From the NCBI RefSeq assembly GCF_002531935.1, contig NZ_NWSV01000024.1, positions 1-64,000 of the forward strand: a stretch of DNA of 64,000 bases. Reading direction: 5' to 3'. The notes under the pieces are model-generated. The model worked only from the letters and a program-made list of their open reading frames with translations. It was not told the origin of the DNA and did no database searches. The translations under genes were made by a program, and so were the position numbers. Source of the DNA: Rhizobium chutanense. Lineage in GTDB: Bacteria; Pseudomonadota; Alphaproteobacteria; Rhizobiales; Rhizobiaceae. Within the stretch, counting starts at the first letter, position 1. Each line of letters opens with the position of its first letter. Below are positions 52,257 to 59,936 of the stretch, piece after piece.

Positions 52257-53474
52257 TCAGAGCGCGCCGTTCTTCGGTGGCGTCACGCCGTTCAGATGGT
52301 AGTTGCCGACCACGTGGTATTTCCAGCGCACGGGATCGTGCAGCGTGTGGGTGCGGGCATTGCGCCAGTGGCGATCGAGATTGAGGCCTGTTTGTACCGA
52401 CGAGGTTCCGGCAAGCTCGAACAGCGTATTCGCCGCCTCGATCGCCACCTCTGTCGTCAGCACCTTGGCGGCGGCAACCGCAAGTGTGGCCGCGATCACC
52501 TTTTCCTCCGTCGTCTCGACCTGCGCGGCATCGACCTTGTGGCCGGCGCGCTCCACGAGAGCGGTTGCCGCTTCCAGCCGAATGGCGATCTGGCCGACTT
52601 TGGCGATCGTCAGCGGATCGTCGGAGGCGCGGTCGAGGCCGCTATCCATCCAGGGGCGCGATTTCGTCCTGACGAACTCAAGCGTTTCGGCAAAAGCCGC
52701 TCGCGCGATGCCGAGATCGACGCCGGCATGGACGATCTGGCCGACGGAACCGATCGTCGTCGGCCGCTCGAAACCCTTGTGATGGAAGACCACGGAATCG
52801 GCACTGACATAGACATTGTCGAGGATCGTCGTGCCGCTGCCGGTGGTGCGTTGGCCGAAGCCATCCCAGTCGTCGACGATCTCGACGCCTTCGGTGCCCT
52901 TCGGCACAAAGGCCATGGTCAGCCGATCCTCCGGATCGAGCGCGAAGATGGTGATCCAGTCGGCGAAGAGCACGCCTGTGGAATAGAATTTGCGGCCATT
53001 GATCCGGTAACCCGGACCGTCGCGGGTGATGCGGGTGTTGTAGTGGCCAACCGTCTTGGTGCCGCGCTCGGAAAGCGCGTTGCCGAAACGATCGCCGGCC
53101 AGCACACGGCCGAAGAAATAGCGCTGCTGCTCCTCGCTGCCGTCGGTTCTGAGCGCCTCGAGAATATAGAAATGGTTCTGCGGGATCTGGCCGATCGAAC
53201 CGTCCGCCTCCGACAGGATTGCAGTGATCTCGGCAAGCACGGCATTGGACACATCGAGCCCGCCATATTGCGCGGGCACGGTGATCGCCAGGAGGCCGGA
53301 CTGGGCGAGAAGATCGAGTTCGGTAAACGGCAGGATCCGGTCGGCATCGCGCTCGGCGGCGCGCGCGGCAAATTGCGCCGCCAGTCTGCGGGCGGTGGCG
53401 ATCGCCTCCTCGTCGCTGCCGATACGGGCGGCCACGGGCCGGATCTGGTCTGTTTGCCTCAACACGCTGTTCAT
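52257..53474 (-). CDS. Acyl-CoA dehydrogenase-like flavoprotein (SfnB family)
   Basis: A 405-residue relative of the previous flavoprotein, encoded convergently. It shows FTELDLLAQSGLLAITVPAQYGGLDVSNAVLAEI, GYRINGRKFYSTGVLFADWI and the end LDRHWRNARTHTLHDPVRWKYHVVGNYHLNG, all typical of SfnB-type sulfur-acquisition oxidoreductases. Known SfnB acts in dimethyl sulfone use in pseudomonads. The ATG after GGAGGCGTCG is chosen; a longer frame begins at 53537. Its promoter region carries the same dyad as the split transporter. Confidence 0.86.
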   Translation of the reverse strand: MNSVLRQTDQIRPVAARIGSDEEAIATARRLAAQFAARAAERDADRILPFTELDLLAQSGLLAITVPAQYGGLDVSNAVLAEITAILSEADGSIGQIPQNHFYILEALRTDGSEEQQRYFFGRVLAGDRFGNALSERGTKTVGHYNTRITRDGPGYRINGRKFYSTGVLFADWITIFALDPEDRLTMAFVPKGTEGVEIVDDWDGFGQRTTGSGTTILDNVYVSADSVVFHHKGFERPTTIGSVGQIVHAGVDLGIARAAFAETLEFVRTKSRPWMDSGLDRASDDPLTIAKVGQIAIRLEAATALVERAGHKVDAAQVETTEEKVIAATLAVAAAKVLTTEVAIEAANTLFELAGTSSVQTGLNLDRHWRNARTHTLHDPVRWKYHVVGNYHLNGVTPPKNGAL

Positions 53475-53538
53475 CGACGCCTCCAATTCTGAGGATGCTA
53501 TCGGTGAAAGAAATCGAGCGCCGAGATAAGAGTACAAA

Positions 53539-53557
53539 TTCTATAGATGCGATAGAA
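53539..53557. promoter_or_regulatory. TCTA-N9-TAGA dyad ahead of the SfnB-like gene
   Basis: TTCTAT (53539-53544) and ATAGAA (53552-53557) form a dyad whose TCTA and TAGA cores are nine bases apart, the same geometry as at 49744-49762. It lies 65 bases upstream of the gene start in an AT-rich patch, where an activator site is expected. Confidence 0.45.
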
Positions 53558-53602
53558 AATAAAAAGTGTTTGCTTATCGGCGTCAGGCTGTCGCGCCTCA
53601 GT

Positions 53603-53914
53603 TCAATCGAGCGATGCGAGATCACGCCTGCCGTGAAGGACGCGCACGATATTGACGGTTTGGACAGGCCCATCATCGGTGTCTGGAATGGTCTCGTAGA
53701 GCATGACAAACGGTGCTTCGACCAGCATGCGCGCCCCGGGCCGGATCTCGGGTCGGCGCCTGCCAAGACGCGACTGCTCGATCAGCAGCTTCGCTTTCCG
53801 CTCGAAGCTATCGAAAAGCCGCTCAGCCGCCTGCGGCTGTTCCAGACCGACCTGAACATAAATGTCACGGATGTCCGCCAGAGCCTGGGGCGACCAAACG
53901 AGATCAGCGGGCAT
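53603..53914 (-). CDS. parE: ParE-type toxin
   Basis: A 103-residue RelE/ParE superfamily toxin. The start LVWSPQALADIRDIYVQVGLEQPQAAERLFDSFERKAKLL is the typical ParE helical hairpin. The core GRRRPEIRPGARMLVEAPFVMLYETI and VRVLHGRRD end are family hallmarks. ParE toxins inhibit DNA gyrase. It overlaps the antitoxin gene by 11 bases. Confidence 0.88.
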   Translation of the reverse strand: MPADLVWSPQALADIRDIYVQVGLEQPQAAERLFDSFERKAKLLIEQSRLGRRRPEIRPGARMLVEAPFVMLYETIPDTDDGPVQTVNIVRVLHGRRDLASLD

Positions 53915-54185
53915 TGTTCAGCGCAGCGCTCAGTTCCTGACGAGCCTCTTCGCGCAGCTTGTCGAAATCTGCTGGAACGGGATCGCCGCTGGCCTTGCCT
54001 TCGTCCCAAAGTTCCCTCAGGCGCCTGGCATCGGCCTGGCGAGCTTCCCATTTGGCCTCCCAGTCGCGGACGGCCTCGCGGACGATTTCGCTTGTGGTGG
54101 CATAGGCGCCGGTTTTGACCACGTCACGAAGCAGCGCAGCCTGATGCGTGGTAACGGCTATGCTCACTTTCTCAACATTCGGCAT
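53904..54185 (-). CDS. parD: ParD-type antitoxin
   Basis: A 93-residue antitoxin. VEKVSIAVTTHQAALLRDVVKTGAYATTSEIVREAVRDWEAK is a ribbon-helix-helix domain, and the rest is a charged helix that binds the toxin. The start follows GAGGACGGAAA. An imperfect palindrome 20 bases upstream is the likely autoregulatory site. Confidence 0.88.
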   Translation of the reverse strand: MPNVEKVSIAVTTHQAALLRDVVKTGAYATTSEIVREAVRDWEAKWEARQADARRLRELWDEGKASGDPVPADFDKLREEARQELSAALNNAR

Positions 54186-54204
54186 TTTCCGTCCTCGGTC
54201 TTGT

Positions 54205-54223
54205 GGTGGTAAAGTTTACTACC
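54205..54223. promoter_or_regulatory. Probable ParD operator
   Basis: GGTGGTAAA (54205-54213) and TTTACTACC (54215-54223) match as inverted repeats at eight of nine positions around a single central base. It lies 20 bases upstream of the antitoxin start, as expected for autoregulation. Confidence 0.55.
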
Positions 54224-54289
54224 TTCCTATCACTCTGCCAAGCACGTGCATTCGATCTCGGGAAACTCCTGCCCGTGGTCGCTGGCCGC

Positions 54290-54469
54290 TCACCCCGGCG
54301 TGCCGGCAAAGCGCCAGGGATCGATGCATTCGACACCGAGCGGGATGAAATGGGCAATATTTCGCGTCACGAGTTTCAACCCGTGCTCCAGCGCCGTGGC
54401 TGCGATCATCGCATCGGCGGAGGGACGTTGATCCGCGGTCGGCAGCAGCCCGGCCCCTCTACAAGAGGC
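54290..54469 (-). pseudogene. C-terminal remnant of a VapC/FitB PIN-domain toxin
   Basis: Translated on the minus strand, these 59 codons read ...LLPTADQRPSADAMIAATAL, then EHGLKLVTRNIAHF and IPLGVECIDPW, ending in TGA. That is the last third of a VapC/FitB ribonuclease: the third catalytic Asp (DAMIAA) and the TRN motif are kept, but the N-terminal catalytic Asp and Glu are gone. The fragment begins directly after, and in frame with, the TGA stop of the LacI-type gene. No start codon or antitoxin partner is seen, so it is a broken relic. Confidence 0.75.
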
Positions 54470-55513
54470 TCAGGCCGGAGCCCCGATCTCAAACGCGTCG
54501 CTTTCGCCTGGCACGAGTTCCAGCGGCCAGATGATGTTGCGGCCGCCGTCCGGATAGGACGCGCGATGGGCCGGCATGTTGGCAAGCAGTATCTGGCCGA
54601 GCGCGATGCCGAGATCGTAGAGGGACATGCGAAAGCAGCTCAGCGAGGGCTGCAGGAAGCGTGCGCGCGGCGCATCGCGAAAGCCGATCACCGCGAGATC
54701 GCGGCCGATCCGGATACCCGACTCCATCAACCGGCGGTAAAGGCCGATCGCCATCAGCTCGTAGATCAGAATGACCGCGGTCGGCCGATCTTCAAGCTGC
54801 AGCAGTTCATGCGCTGCCTGATAGCCGCCTTGCTCGCTCGACTTGACGCGAATGACGAGCAACGGGTCGAAGGGGACACCGAGCCGTTCGAGCGTGCGAC
54901 GATAGCTCTCGACGAAGACGTAGCCGAGGTTGACGTCGCTCGAGGGCGCGGTGATCGCGATCCGGCGATGGCCGCGCGCGACCAGCCTTTCGACAGCGCG
55001 TTCGGCGACGCCTTCGAAATCGAGGTCTATCCAGGGGAAATTGTCGGCCGATAGGCTGCGGCCGACGGCGACGAAGGGGATCTTCGCCCGCGAGAGAAGA
55101 TCGACGCGCCGATCGATGCGCAACGTGTTGGAGATGATCATCGCATCGACGACACGCCGTGCCACCATGCGCTTCAGATATTCGCACGGGTCCTCGTCGC
55201 CAGGGCAGGGGAGCATGAGGAGGTCGAGCTTGTGGCGGGCAAAGACGCTCTGCAGACCGCTGGTGACGCCGAGGAAGAAGTTGTCGGCATTCTCGACCGT
55301 CTCCTGGCCGGACTCGATCATCAGGCCGATGACCTTCGTCTCACCCTGCCGGAGGCTCCGTCCCGACTGATTGGCGACATAGCCAAGTTGCTCGGCCGTC
55401 GCCAGCACGCGCCGGCGGGTTTCCTCGTTCACATCAGGTTTGCCGTTCAGCGCACGGGAGACCGTGCCGATCGAGATATCCAGGTGTTCGGCAAGCTGGC
55501 GAATCCCTTTCAT
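54470..55513 (-). CDS. LacI family transcriptional regulator
   Basis: A 347-residue repressor. The N-terminal KGIRQLAEHLDISIGTVSRALNG is the helix-turn-helix; the hinge YVANQSGRSLRQGETKVIGLMI leads into a sugar-sensing domain. The frame is open to 55717, but the ATG at 55513 starts right at the DNA-binding domain and leaves room upstream for the two operators. A start at 55564 would overlap them. It is divergent from the operon at 55647 and probably represses it and itself. Confidence 0.88.
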   Translation of the reverse strand: MKGIRQLAEHLDISIGTVSRALNGKPDVNEETRRRVLATAEQLGYVANQSGRSLRQGETKVIGLMIESGQETVENADNFFLGVTSGLQSVFARHKLDLLMLPCPGDEDPCEYLKRMVARRVVDAMIISNTLRIDRRVDLLSRAKIPFVAVGRSLSADNFPWIDLDFEGVAERAVERLVARGHRRIAITAPSSDVNLGYVFVESYRRTLERLGVPFDPLLVIRVKSSEQGGYQAAHELLQLEDRPTAVILIYELMAIGLYRRLMESGIRIGRDLAVIGFRDAPRARFLQPSLSCFRMSLYDLGIALGQILLANMPAHRASYPDGGRNIIWPLELVPGESDAFEIGAPA

Positions 55514-55568
55514 GGCTGGCGATTTTTCTCCGGTCCGCACTTTCGCATTCGCCTCTATTGACATCCCA

Positions 55569-55600
55569 AAACGTTTCCGCCTACATTCGTAAACGTTTAC
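55569..55600. promoter_or_regulatory. Twin LacI-type operators
   Basis: AAACGTTT at 55569-55576 and the perfect palindrome GTAAACGTTTAC at 55589-55600 have centres 22 bp apart, two helical turns, in the 133-bp spacer between the LacI-type gene and the dehydrogenase gene. Both carry the central CG of LacI/GalR-family sites. Side-by-side sites on one DNA face suggest cooperative binding. Confidence 0.75.
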
Positions 55601-55646
55601 GGGATGCGTGTCACTAGGAGTTGGCGCCATTCCCTCGGAGGAAATC

Positions 55647-56681
55647 GTGAAATTCAGTGCCATTCTGTGCGGGTGCGGAGCTATGTCCAAAGGTTGGTTG
55701 CGCGCCATCGCTTCCAACCCTCAGCTCGCCGATGCCATCACCATTGTCGGCCTCGTCGACCTGAACCGGAAGACGGCGGAAGAGCTTGCCACCGAGTTCG
55801 GCCTCGAAGGCGCCGTCATCGGCTCTGACCTGTCCGAAGTCATCGCCGCCGCCAAGGCCGATCTCGTCTTCGACATCGTCATTCCGTCCGCCCGTTACGA
55901 TATCGTGTCGACGTCGCTGAAGGCCGGCTGCCATGTGCTCAGCGAAAAGCCGATGGCGGCTTCGCTGGCCGAAGGTGCCGCACTGATCGATATCGCCGCC
56001 GAGACCGGCCGCATCCACGCCGTCATCCAGAACCGTCGCTTCATATCAGGGGTCAGGCGCCTGCGCCGTTTCGTCGACAGCGGCGCGATCGGTGAATTGA
56101 CCGGCATCCATTGCGATTTCTTCCTGGCACCGCATTTCGGCGGCTTCCGCGAGGAGATGGACAATGTCCTGCTGCTCGACATGGCGATCCACACCTTCGA
56201 TGCGGCGCGCTTTGTCGCCGACAGGAAGCCGCTCGCCGTCTATTGCGTCGAGCGCAACCCGAAGGGTTCCTGGTACCGGCACGGCGCCTCGGCCAACGCG
56301 ATCTTTGAATTTTCCGACGATATCGTCTTCACCTATCGCGGCTCCTGGTGCGCCGAGGGCGAGCGCACCAGCTGGGAAAGCCAGTGGCGGCTGGTCGGCT
56401 CGAAGGGAATGCTGACCTGGGACGGTGAGGAGAATTTCAAGGCGACCGTCGCCGGCGGAGAACCAGGGCTCTTGCACGGCTTTGCTTCCGTAAACGTTCC
56501 CGGGCCGGACCATGACGCGGAGACTCACGGCCATGCCAGCGTCATCACCGATTTCATCGCGGCAATCCGCACCGGCAAACAGCCGGAGACCGTCAATTCC
56601 GACAATATCAGAAGCCTCGCCATGGTCTTCGGCGCGATCGAAAGCGCCAGGACCGGCCGGCGCATCGAAATTTCAGCATAG
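55647..56681 (+). CDS. Gfo/Idh/MocA family oxidoreductase
   Basis: A 344-residue dehydrogenase. It has an unusual Cys-bearing nucleotide loop (LCGCGAMSKGW, ~residues 6-16), catalytic SEKPMAASL near residue 98 and the substrate helix DMAIHTFDAARF with His and Asp. The start is a GTG directly behind TCGGAGGAAATC; an earlier frame start at 55608 lacks support. It begins the sugar/polyol operon under the LacI operators. An AACGTT operator-like sequence also lies inside it at 56490-56500. Confidence 0.86.
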   Translation: MKFSAILCGCGAMSKGWLRAIASNPQLADAITIVGLVDLNRKTAEELATEFGLEGAVIGSDLSEVIAAAKADLVFDIVIPSARYDIVSTSLKAGCHVLSEKPMAASLAEGAALIDIAAETGRIHAVIQNRRFISGVRRLRRFVDSGAIGELTGIHCDFFLAPHFGGFREEMDNVLLLDMAIHTFDAARFVADRKPLAVYCVERNPKGSWYRHGASANAIFEFSDDIVFTYRGSWCAEGERTSWESQWRLVGSKGMLTWDGEENFKATVAGGEPGLLHGFASVNVPGPDHDAETHGHASVITDFIAAIRTGKQPETVNSDNIRSLAMVFGAIESARTGRRIEISA

Positions 56682-56692
56682 GATCAAGTGAC

Positions 56693-57592
56693 GTGAGCAA
56701 CCCTGCAAAATCCATTCGCATCGGCACCATGGTCAGCGGCAACAAGGGCGATGCCGCCACCCGCATCGGCCAGATTGCCGAGCTCGGCTTCGAAAGCTTC
56801 GAACCCTTCTTCTGGCAGACGACCAAGGGCCAGAACCTCGCCGAACTCGGCAAGCGTTGCCTCGAGGCGATCGGCGACCGCGACATCACCATCTCGACGC
56901 TCGGCATGTTCGGCAACCCGCTGGAAGAGGACGCAATCGACCTCGAAACGCTGCAGGGCTGGAAGGATTGCATCGATAATGCCCATCACTTCGGCGCCAC
57001 CTGCGTCGCCGGCTTCACCGGCCGCGTCCGAGGCAAGCCACTGACCGACAGCCTGCCGCGCTATAAGCAGATCTGGAGCGAGCTCGCCAAACGGGCCGCC
57101 GACAAGGGCGTCAAGATCGCCTTCGAGAACTGCGCCATGGACGGCAATTGGGCGAGCGGCGACTGGAACATCGCTCACAACCCGGATGCCTGGGAATTGA
57201 TCTTCAACGAGACGCCGGATGACCATATCGGGTTGGAATGGGAACCCTGCCATCAGATGGTCTATCTGATCGACCCCATGCCGCAGATCCGCAAATGGGC
57301 GCACAAGATCTTCCACGTCCACGGCAAGGACGCGACCATCCGCTGGGAGGTCATCAAGGAACACGGCATCTTCGGCAAGGAGAAATTCATCTTCATGCGC
57401 ACGCCGGGCTTCGGCGACAGCAACTGGACCGACATCATTTCCGAACTGCGCCTTGCCGGCTGGTCGGGCTCGATCGACATCGAAGGCTGGCACGATCCGG
57501 TCTATCGCGACGAACTCGAAATGACTGGTCAGATTCACGGGCTCAACTATCTGAAGCAATGCCGGGGCGGAGATTTCGTTGTTGATCCCTGA
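56693..57592 (+). CDS. Sugar phosphate isomerase/epimerase family protein (TIM barrel)
   Basis: A 299-residue xylose-isomerase-like barrel. Metal ligands expected for the fold are visible: Glu in KIAFENCAM, Glu/His in HIGLEWEPCHQM, His in KIFHVHGKD and Glu in SIDIEGWHDP. It may epimerise or isomerise a keto-sugar produced by the preceding dehydrogenase, a common pairing. The start is a GTG; 11 bases separate it from the previous stop. Confidence 0.84.
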   Translation: MSNPAKSIRIGTMVSGNKGDAATRIGQIAELGFESFEPFFWQTTKGQNLAELGKRCLEAIGDRDITISTLGMFGNPLEEDAIDLETLQGWKDCIDNAHHFGATCVAGFTGRVRGKPLTDSLPRYKQIWSELAKRAADKGVKIAFENCAMDGNWASGDWNIAHNPDAWELIFNETPDDHIGLEWEPCHQMVYLIDPMPQIRKWAHKIFHVHGKDATIRWEVIKEHGIFGKEKFIFMRTPGFGDSNWTDIISELRLAGWSGSIDIEGWHDPVYRDELEMTGQIHGLNYLKQCRGGDFVVDP

Positions 57593-57665
57593 TCGACGCC
57601 TAAGGTGGGGCGCCGCCGGCTGGGAGGCCTGGCGGGGCACCACGACTGACTAACCTGGTCTTTTC

Positions 57666-57684
57666 GCGGCGCAGCCGCTTTTTT
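57666..57684 (+). terminator. Small hairpin with T6 before the binding-protein gene
   Basis: GCGGC (57666-57670) and GCCGC (57674-57678) with a GCA loop are followed by six Ts and then GGGAGGAAAGC, the ribosome-binding site of the next gene. It may reduce read-through from the enzyme genes, so the transporter may have its own promoter in 57593-57660; I could not place one. Confidence 0.5.
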
Positions 57685-57695
57685 GGGAGGAAAGC

Positions 57696-58958
57696 ATGAA
57701 AAGAATTGCAAGACTTGCGCTAGCACTCGGCACGGCGATGCTGATGACATCGATCGGCCATGCCGAACAGAAGACCTTCAAGATCTGGTGGTTCGAGGAG
57801 CCGACCACGGCTCAGGGCATTGTCTGGAAGAAAGCGCTCGAGGAGTTCAAGACGAAACATCCGGACATCACCGTCAGCTTCGAGCAGAAGACCTTTCAGC
57901 AGTTGCAGGCCTCAGGCGGCATGATCCTCAATTCCGATCAGGCCCCCGACGTGCTCGAGTACAACAAGGGCAATGCGACCGCTGGCCTGGTTGCAAGCCA
58001 GGGATTGCTGACCAATCTGGATGCCTATGTGAAGAAGGAAGGTTGGGACAAGATCCTTAACGAAGGCGATTTTGTCCTAAGCCGTTACGACGAAAAGGGC
58101 ATCTATGGCTCCGGCCCTGTTTGGGGCGTCTCGGTCTTCGGCGAATATGTTTCGTGCTTCTACAATATCGACATGTTCGAAAAGGCAGGCCTTAAGCCAC
58201 CGACGACGCTCGAAGAGTGGGTCGCTGCCTTGGAAGCCTTCAAGCAGAAGGGTCTCACACCTCTCGCGCTCGGCGCCATCGACACCAGTGGCCAGCACTT
58301 GCTTGCCTCTCTCGCCTACACCAAGGCCGATGACGCCTGGGTCCAGAATTATCAGGGTTTGAAGGCCCCCCTCGATGGCGCGCCCTACCTCTATGCGGCG
58401 CAGACATTGGTCGATTGGGTCGGCAAGGGCTACATCAACAAGGACTCTACGGGCATGAAGGACCCGGACGCGGCTCTACTCTTTACCTCCGGCAAAGCGC
58501 CGATGTATGTCTCGGGCACGTGGAATCTCGGCACCTTCGCCTCGACCATCAAGGACTTCAAGTGGGGTCAGTTCGTCATTCCGACGCCGAAATATTCGGT
58601 CGGCTCGACAGGCAATCTCTGGGTCGTTCCCAAGGCTAGCCAGAATCCCGATCTCGCCGCCGAATGGATCAGCCTGACCTTGTCGCCGAAGTACCAAGCT
58701 GAACTCGGCAATGCCGGCGGCGTGCCGATCGCCGCTGATCTTTCCGCCATCACCAACCCCATCGGCAAGAACGCCGCAGCGGTTTTCAAGCAGATCTCTG
58801 ACAAAAACGGCCTCGGTTTCTATCCTGACTGGCCAGTCCCCGGCTACTACGACGTGCTCAATCAGAAAGACACCGGTCTCTTCCAGGGCAGTCTGACCGC
58901 GGAGCAGTTCGTCGAACAGATCAAGCAGGTTTACGACGACGCGCAGGAAAATCAGTAG
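57696..58958 (+). CDS. Sugar ABC transporter substrate-binding protein
   Basis: A 420-residue periplasmic receptor with a Sec signal (MKRIARLALALGTAMLMTSIGHA) and mature start FKIWWFEEPTTAQGIVW. The DFVLSRYDEKGIYGSGPVWGVSVFGEYVSCFYNIDMFEKAG region is the usual ligand cleft of MalE/UgpB-like proteins. It opens the transporter part of the LacI-controlled operon. Ligand unknown. Confidence 0.9.
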   Translation: MKRIARLALALGTAMLMTSIGHAEQKTFKIWWFEEPTTAQGIVWKKALEEFKTKHPDITVSFEQKTFQQLQASGGMILNSDQAPDVLEYNKGNATAGLVASQGLLTNLDAYVKKEGWDKILNEGDFVLSRYDEKGIYGSGPVWGVSVFGEYVSCFYNIDMFEKAGLKPPTTLEEWVAALEAFKQKGLTPLALGAIDTSGQHLLASLAYTKADDAWVQNYQGLKAPLDGAPYLYAAQTLVDWVGKGYINKDSTGMKDPDAALLFTSGKAPMYVSGTWNLGTFASTIKDFKWGQFVIPTPKYSVGSTGNLWVVPKASQNPDLAAEWISLTLSPKYQAELGNAGGVPIAADLSAITNPIGKNAAAVFKQISDKNGLGFYPDWPVPGYYDVLNQKDTGLFQGSLTAEQFVEQIKQVYDDAQENQ

Positions 58959-58974
58959 CGCGACCTTGAACGCT

Positions 58975-58997
58975 GGGCTGCGCCTCCGGCGCAGCCC
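58975..58997 (+). terminator. Intra-operon hairpin after the binding-protein gene
   Basis: GGGCTGCGCC (58975-58984) and GGCGCAGCCC (58988-58997) form a perfect 10-bp stem with a TCC loop, followed by TTTATG. It lies 16 bases after the binding-protein stop and probably gives partial termination or mRNA protection. Confidence 0.6.
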
Positions 58998-59024
58998 TTT
59001 ATGGGCGGCTGAAGGAAGAATGAT

Positions 59025-59933
59025 ATGGCCATATCCAGCCAGCGATCGAGCGACGGTTCACCAAGCTATAGCCTCTACCTCATCCCGGGGGCGATCGGCT
59101 TCATCCTGATCGTGCTCATACCGCAGCTTGCTAATCTCGGGCTGAGCTTCACGGCATGGAAGGGCGTTGGCACGCCGCGACCGGTCGGCCTGCAGAACTA
59201 TCATCGCCTGCTTACGGACGATCAATTCTGGGGATCGATGTATCACACGCTGCTGTTCATCATCTCGATGACCGTGATACCGGTGTGCATCGGCCTGGTG
59301 CTGGCCGCTTTGCTGTTCGACTATGTCAGGGATCAATTCGGGGAATGGGTCTCGAGCTTCTTCAGGGCCGGCTTTTACTTACCGCAGATTCTGCCCGTAA
59401 CGGTCGCCGGCGTGCTCTGGGGCTGGATTCTCAATCCGGTCGGTGTCATCAACATCACGCTAAAGGCTGTCGGCCTCGACAATCTCGCCCAGAACTGGAT
59501 CGGCGATGCGACATACGCGCTTGCTGCCGTCTCGCTCGTTATCGTCTGGATACAGGTCGGCTATTGTCTGGTGGTTTTCATGGCCGGTCTTTCGCGCATC
59601 GACCCTTCTCTCTACGAAGCCGCCGAGCTCGATGGGGCAAACTGGTGGAACCGGCTGGTGACGATCACCATTCCGCTTCTGGCGCCGGAGATTTTCGTCG
59701 TTGTGCTGACCACGCTGATCGCAGCGCTTAAAGTCTTTGCGCCGATCTTTGTCATCACCGCCGGCGGCCCCGACAATTCCACCCTCGTGCCATCCTATCT
59801 GACTTACTACCACTTCTTCACAACACAACGCGTCGGCTATGCCGCAGCCATCGCGGTCGTGCAAACGACTCTGACGATCGCTTTGGCTGTGATTTTCCTA
59901 CGCTTCCAAAGCCGGCAGGAGTCGAAGGAGTAG
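59025..59933 (+). CDS. Sugar ABC transporter permease (MalF/UgpA type)
   Basis: A 302-residue permease with six spans and the EAA loop PSLYEAAELDGANWWNRLVTITIPLLAPE. The motif FVITAGGPDNSTLVPSYLTYYHFFT is typical of the class. The start follows GAAGGAAGAATGAT. The next permease begins three bases after the stop. Confidence 0.9.
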   Translation: MAISSQRSSDGSPSYSLYLIPGAIGFILIVLIPQLANLGLSFTAWKGVGTPRPVGLQNYHRLLTDDQFWGSMYHTLLFIISMTVIPVCIGLVLAALLFDYVRDQFGEWVSSFFRAGFYLPQILPVTVAGVLWGWILNPVGVINITLKAVGLDNLAQNWIGDATYALAAVSLVIVWIQVGYCLVVFMAGLSRIDPSLYEAAELDGANWWNRLVTITIPLLAPEIFVVVLTTLIAALKVFAPIFVITAGGPDNSTLVPSYLTYYHFFTTQRVGYAAAIAVVQTTLTIALAVIFLRFQSRQESKE

Positions 59934-59936
59934 ATC

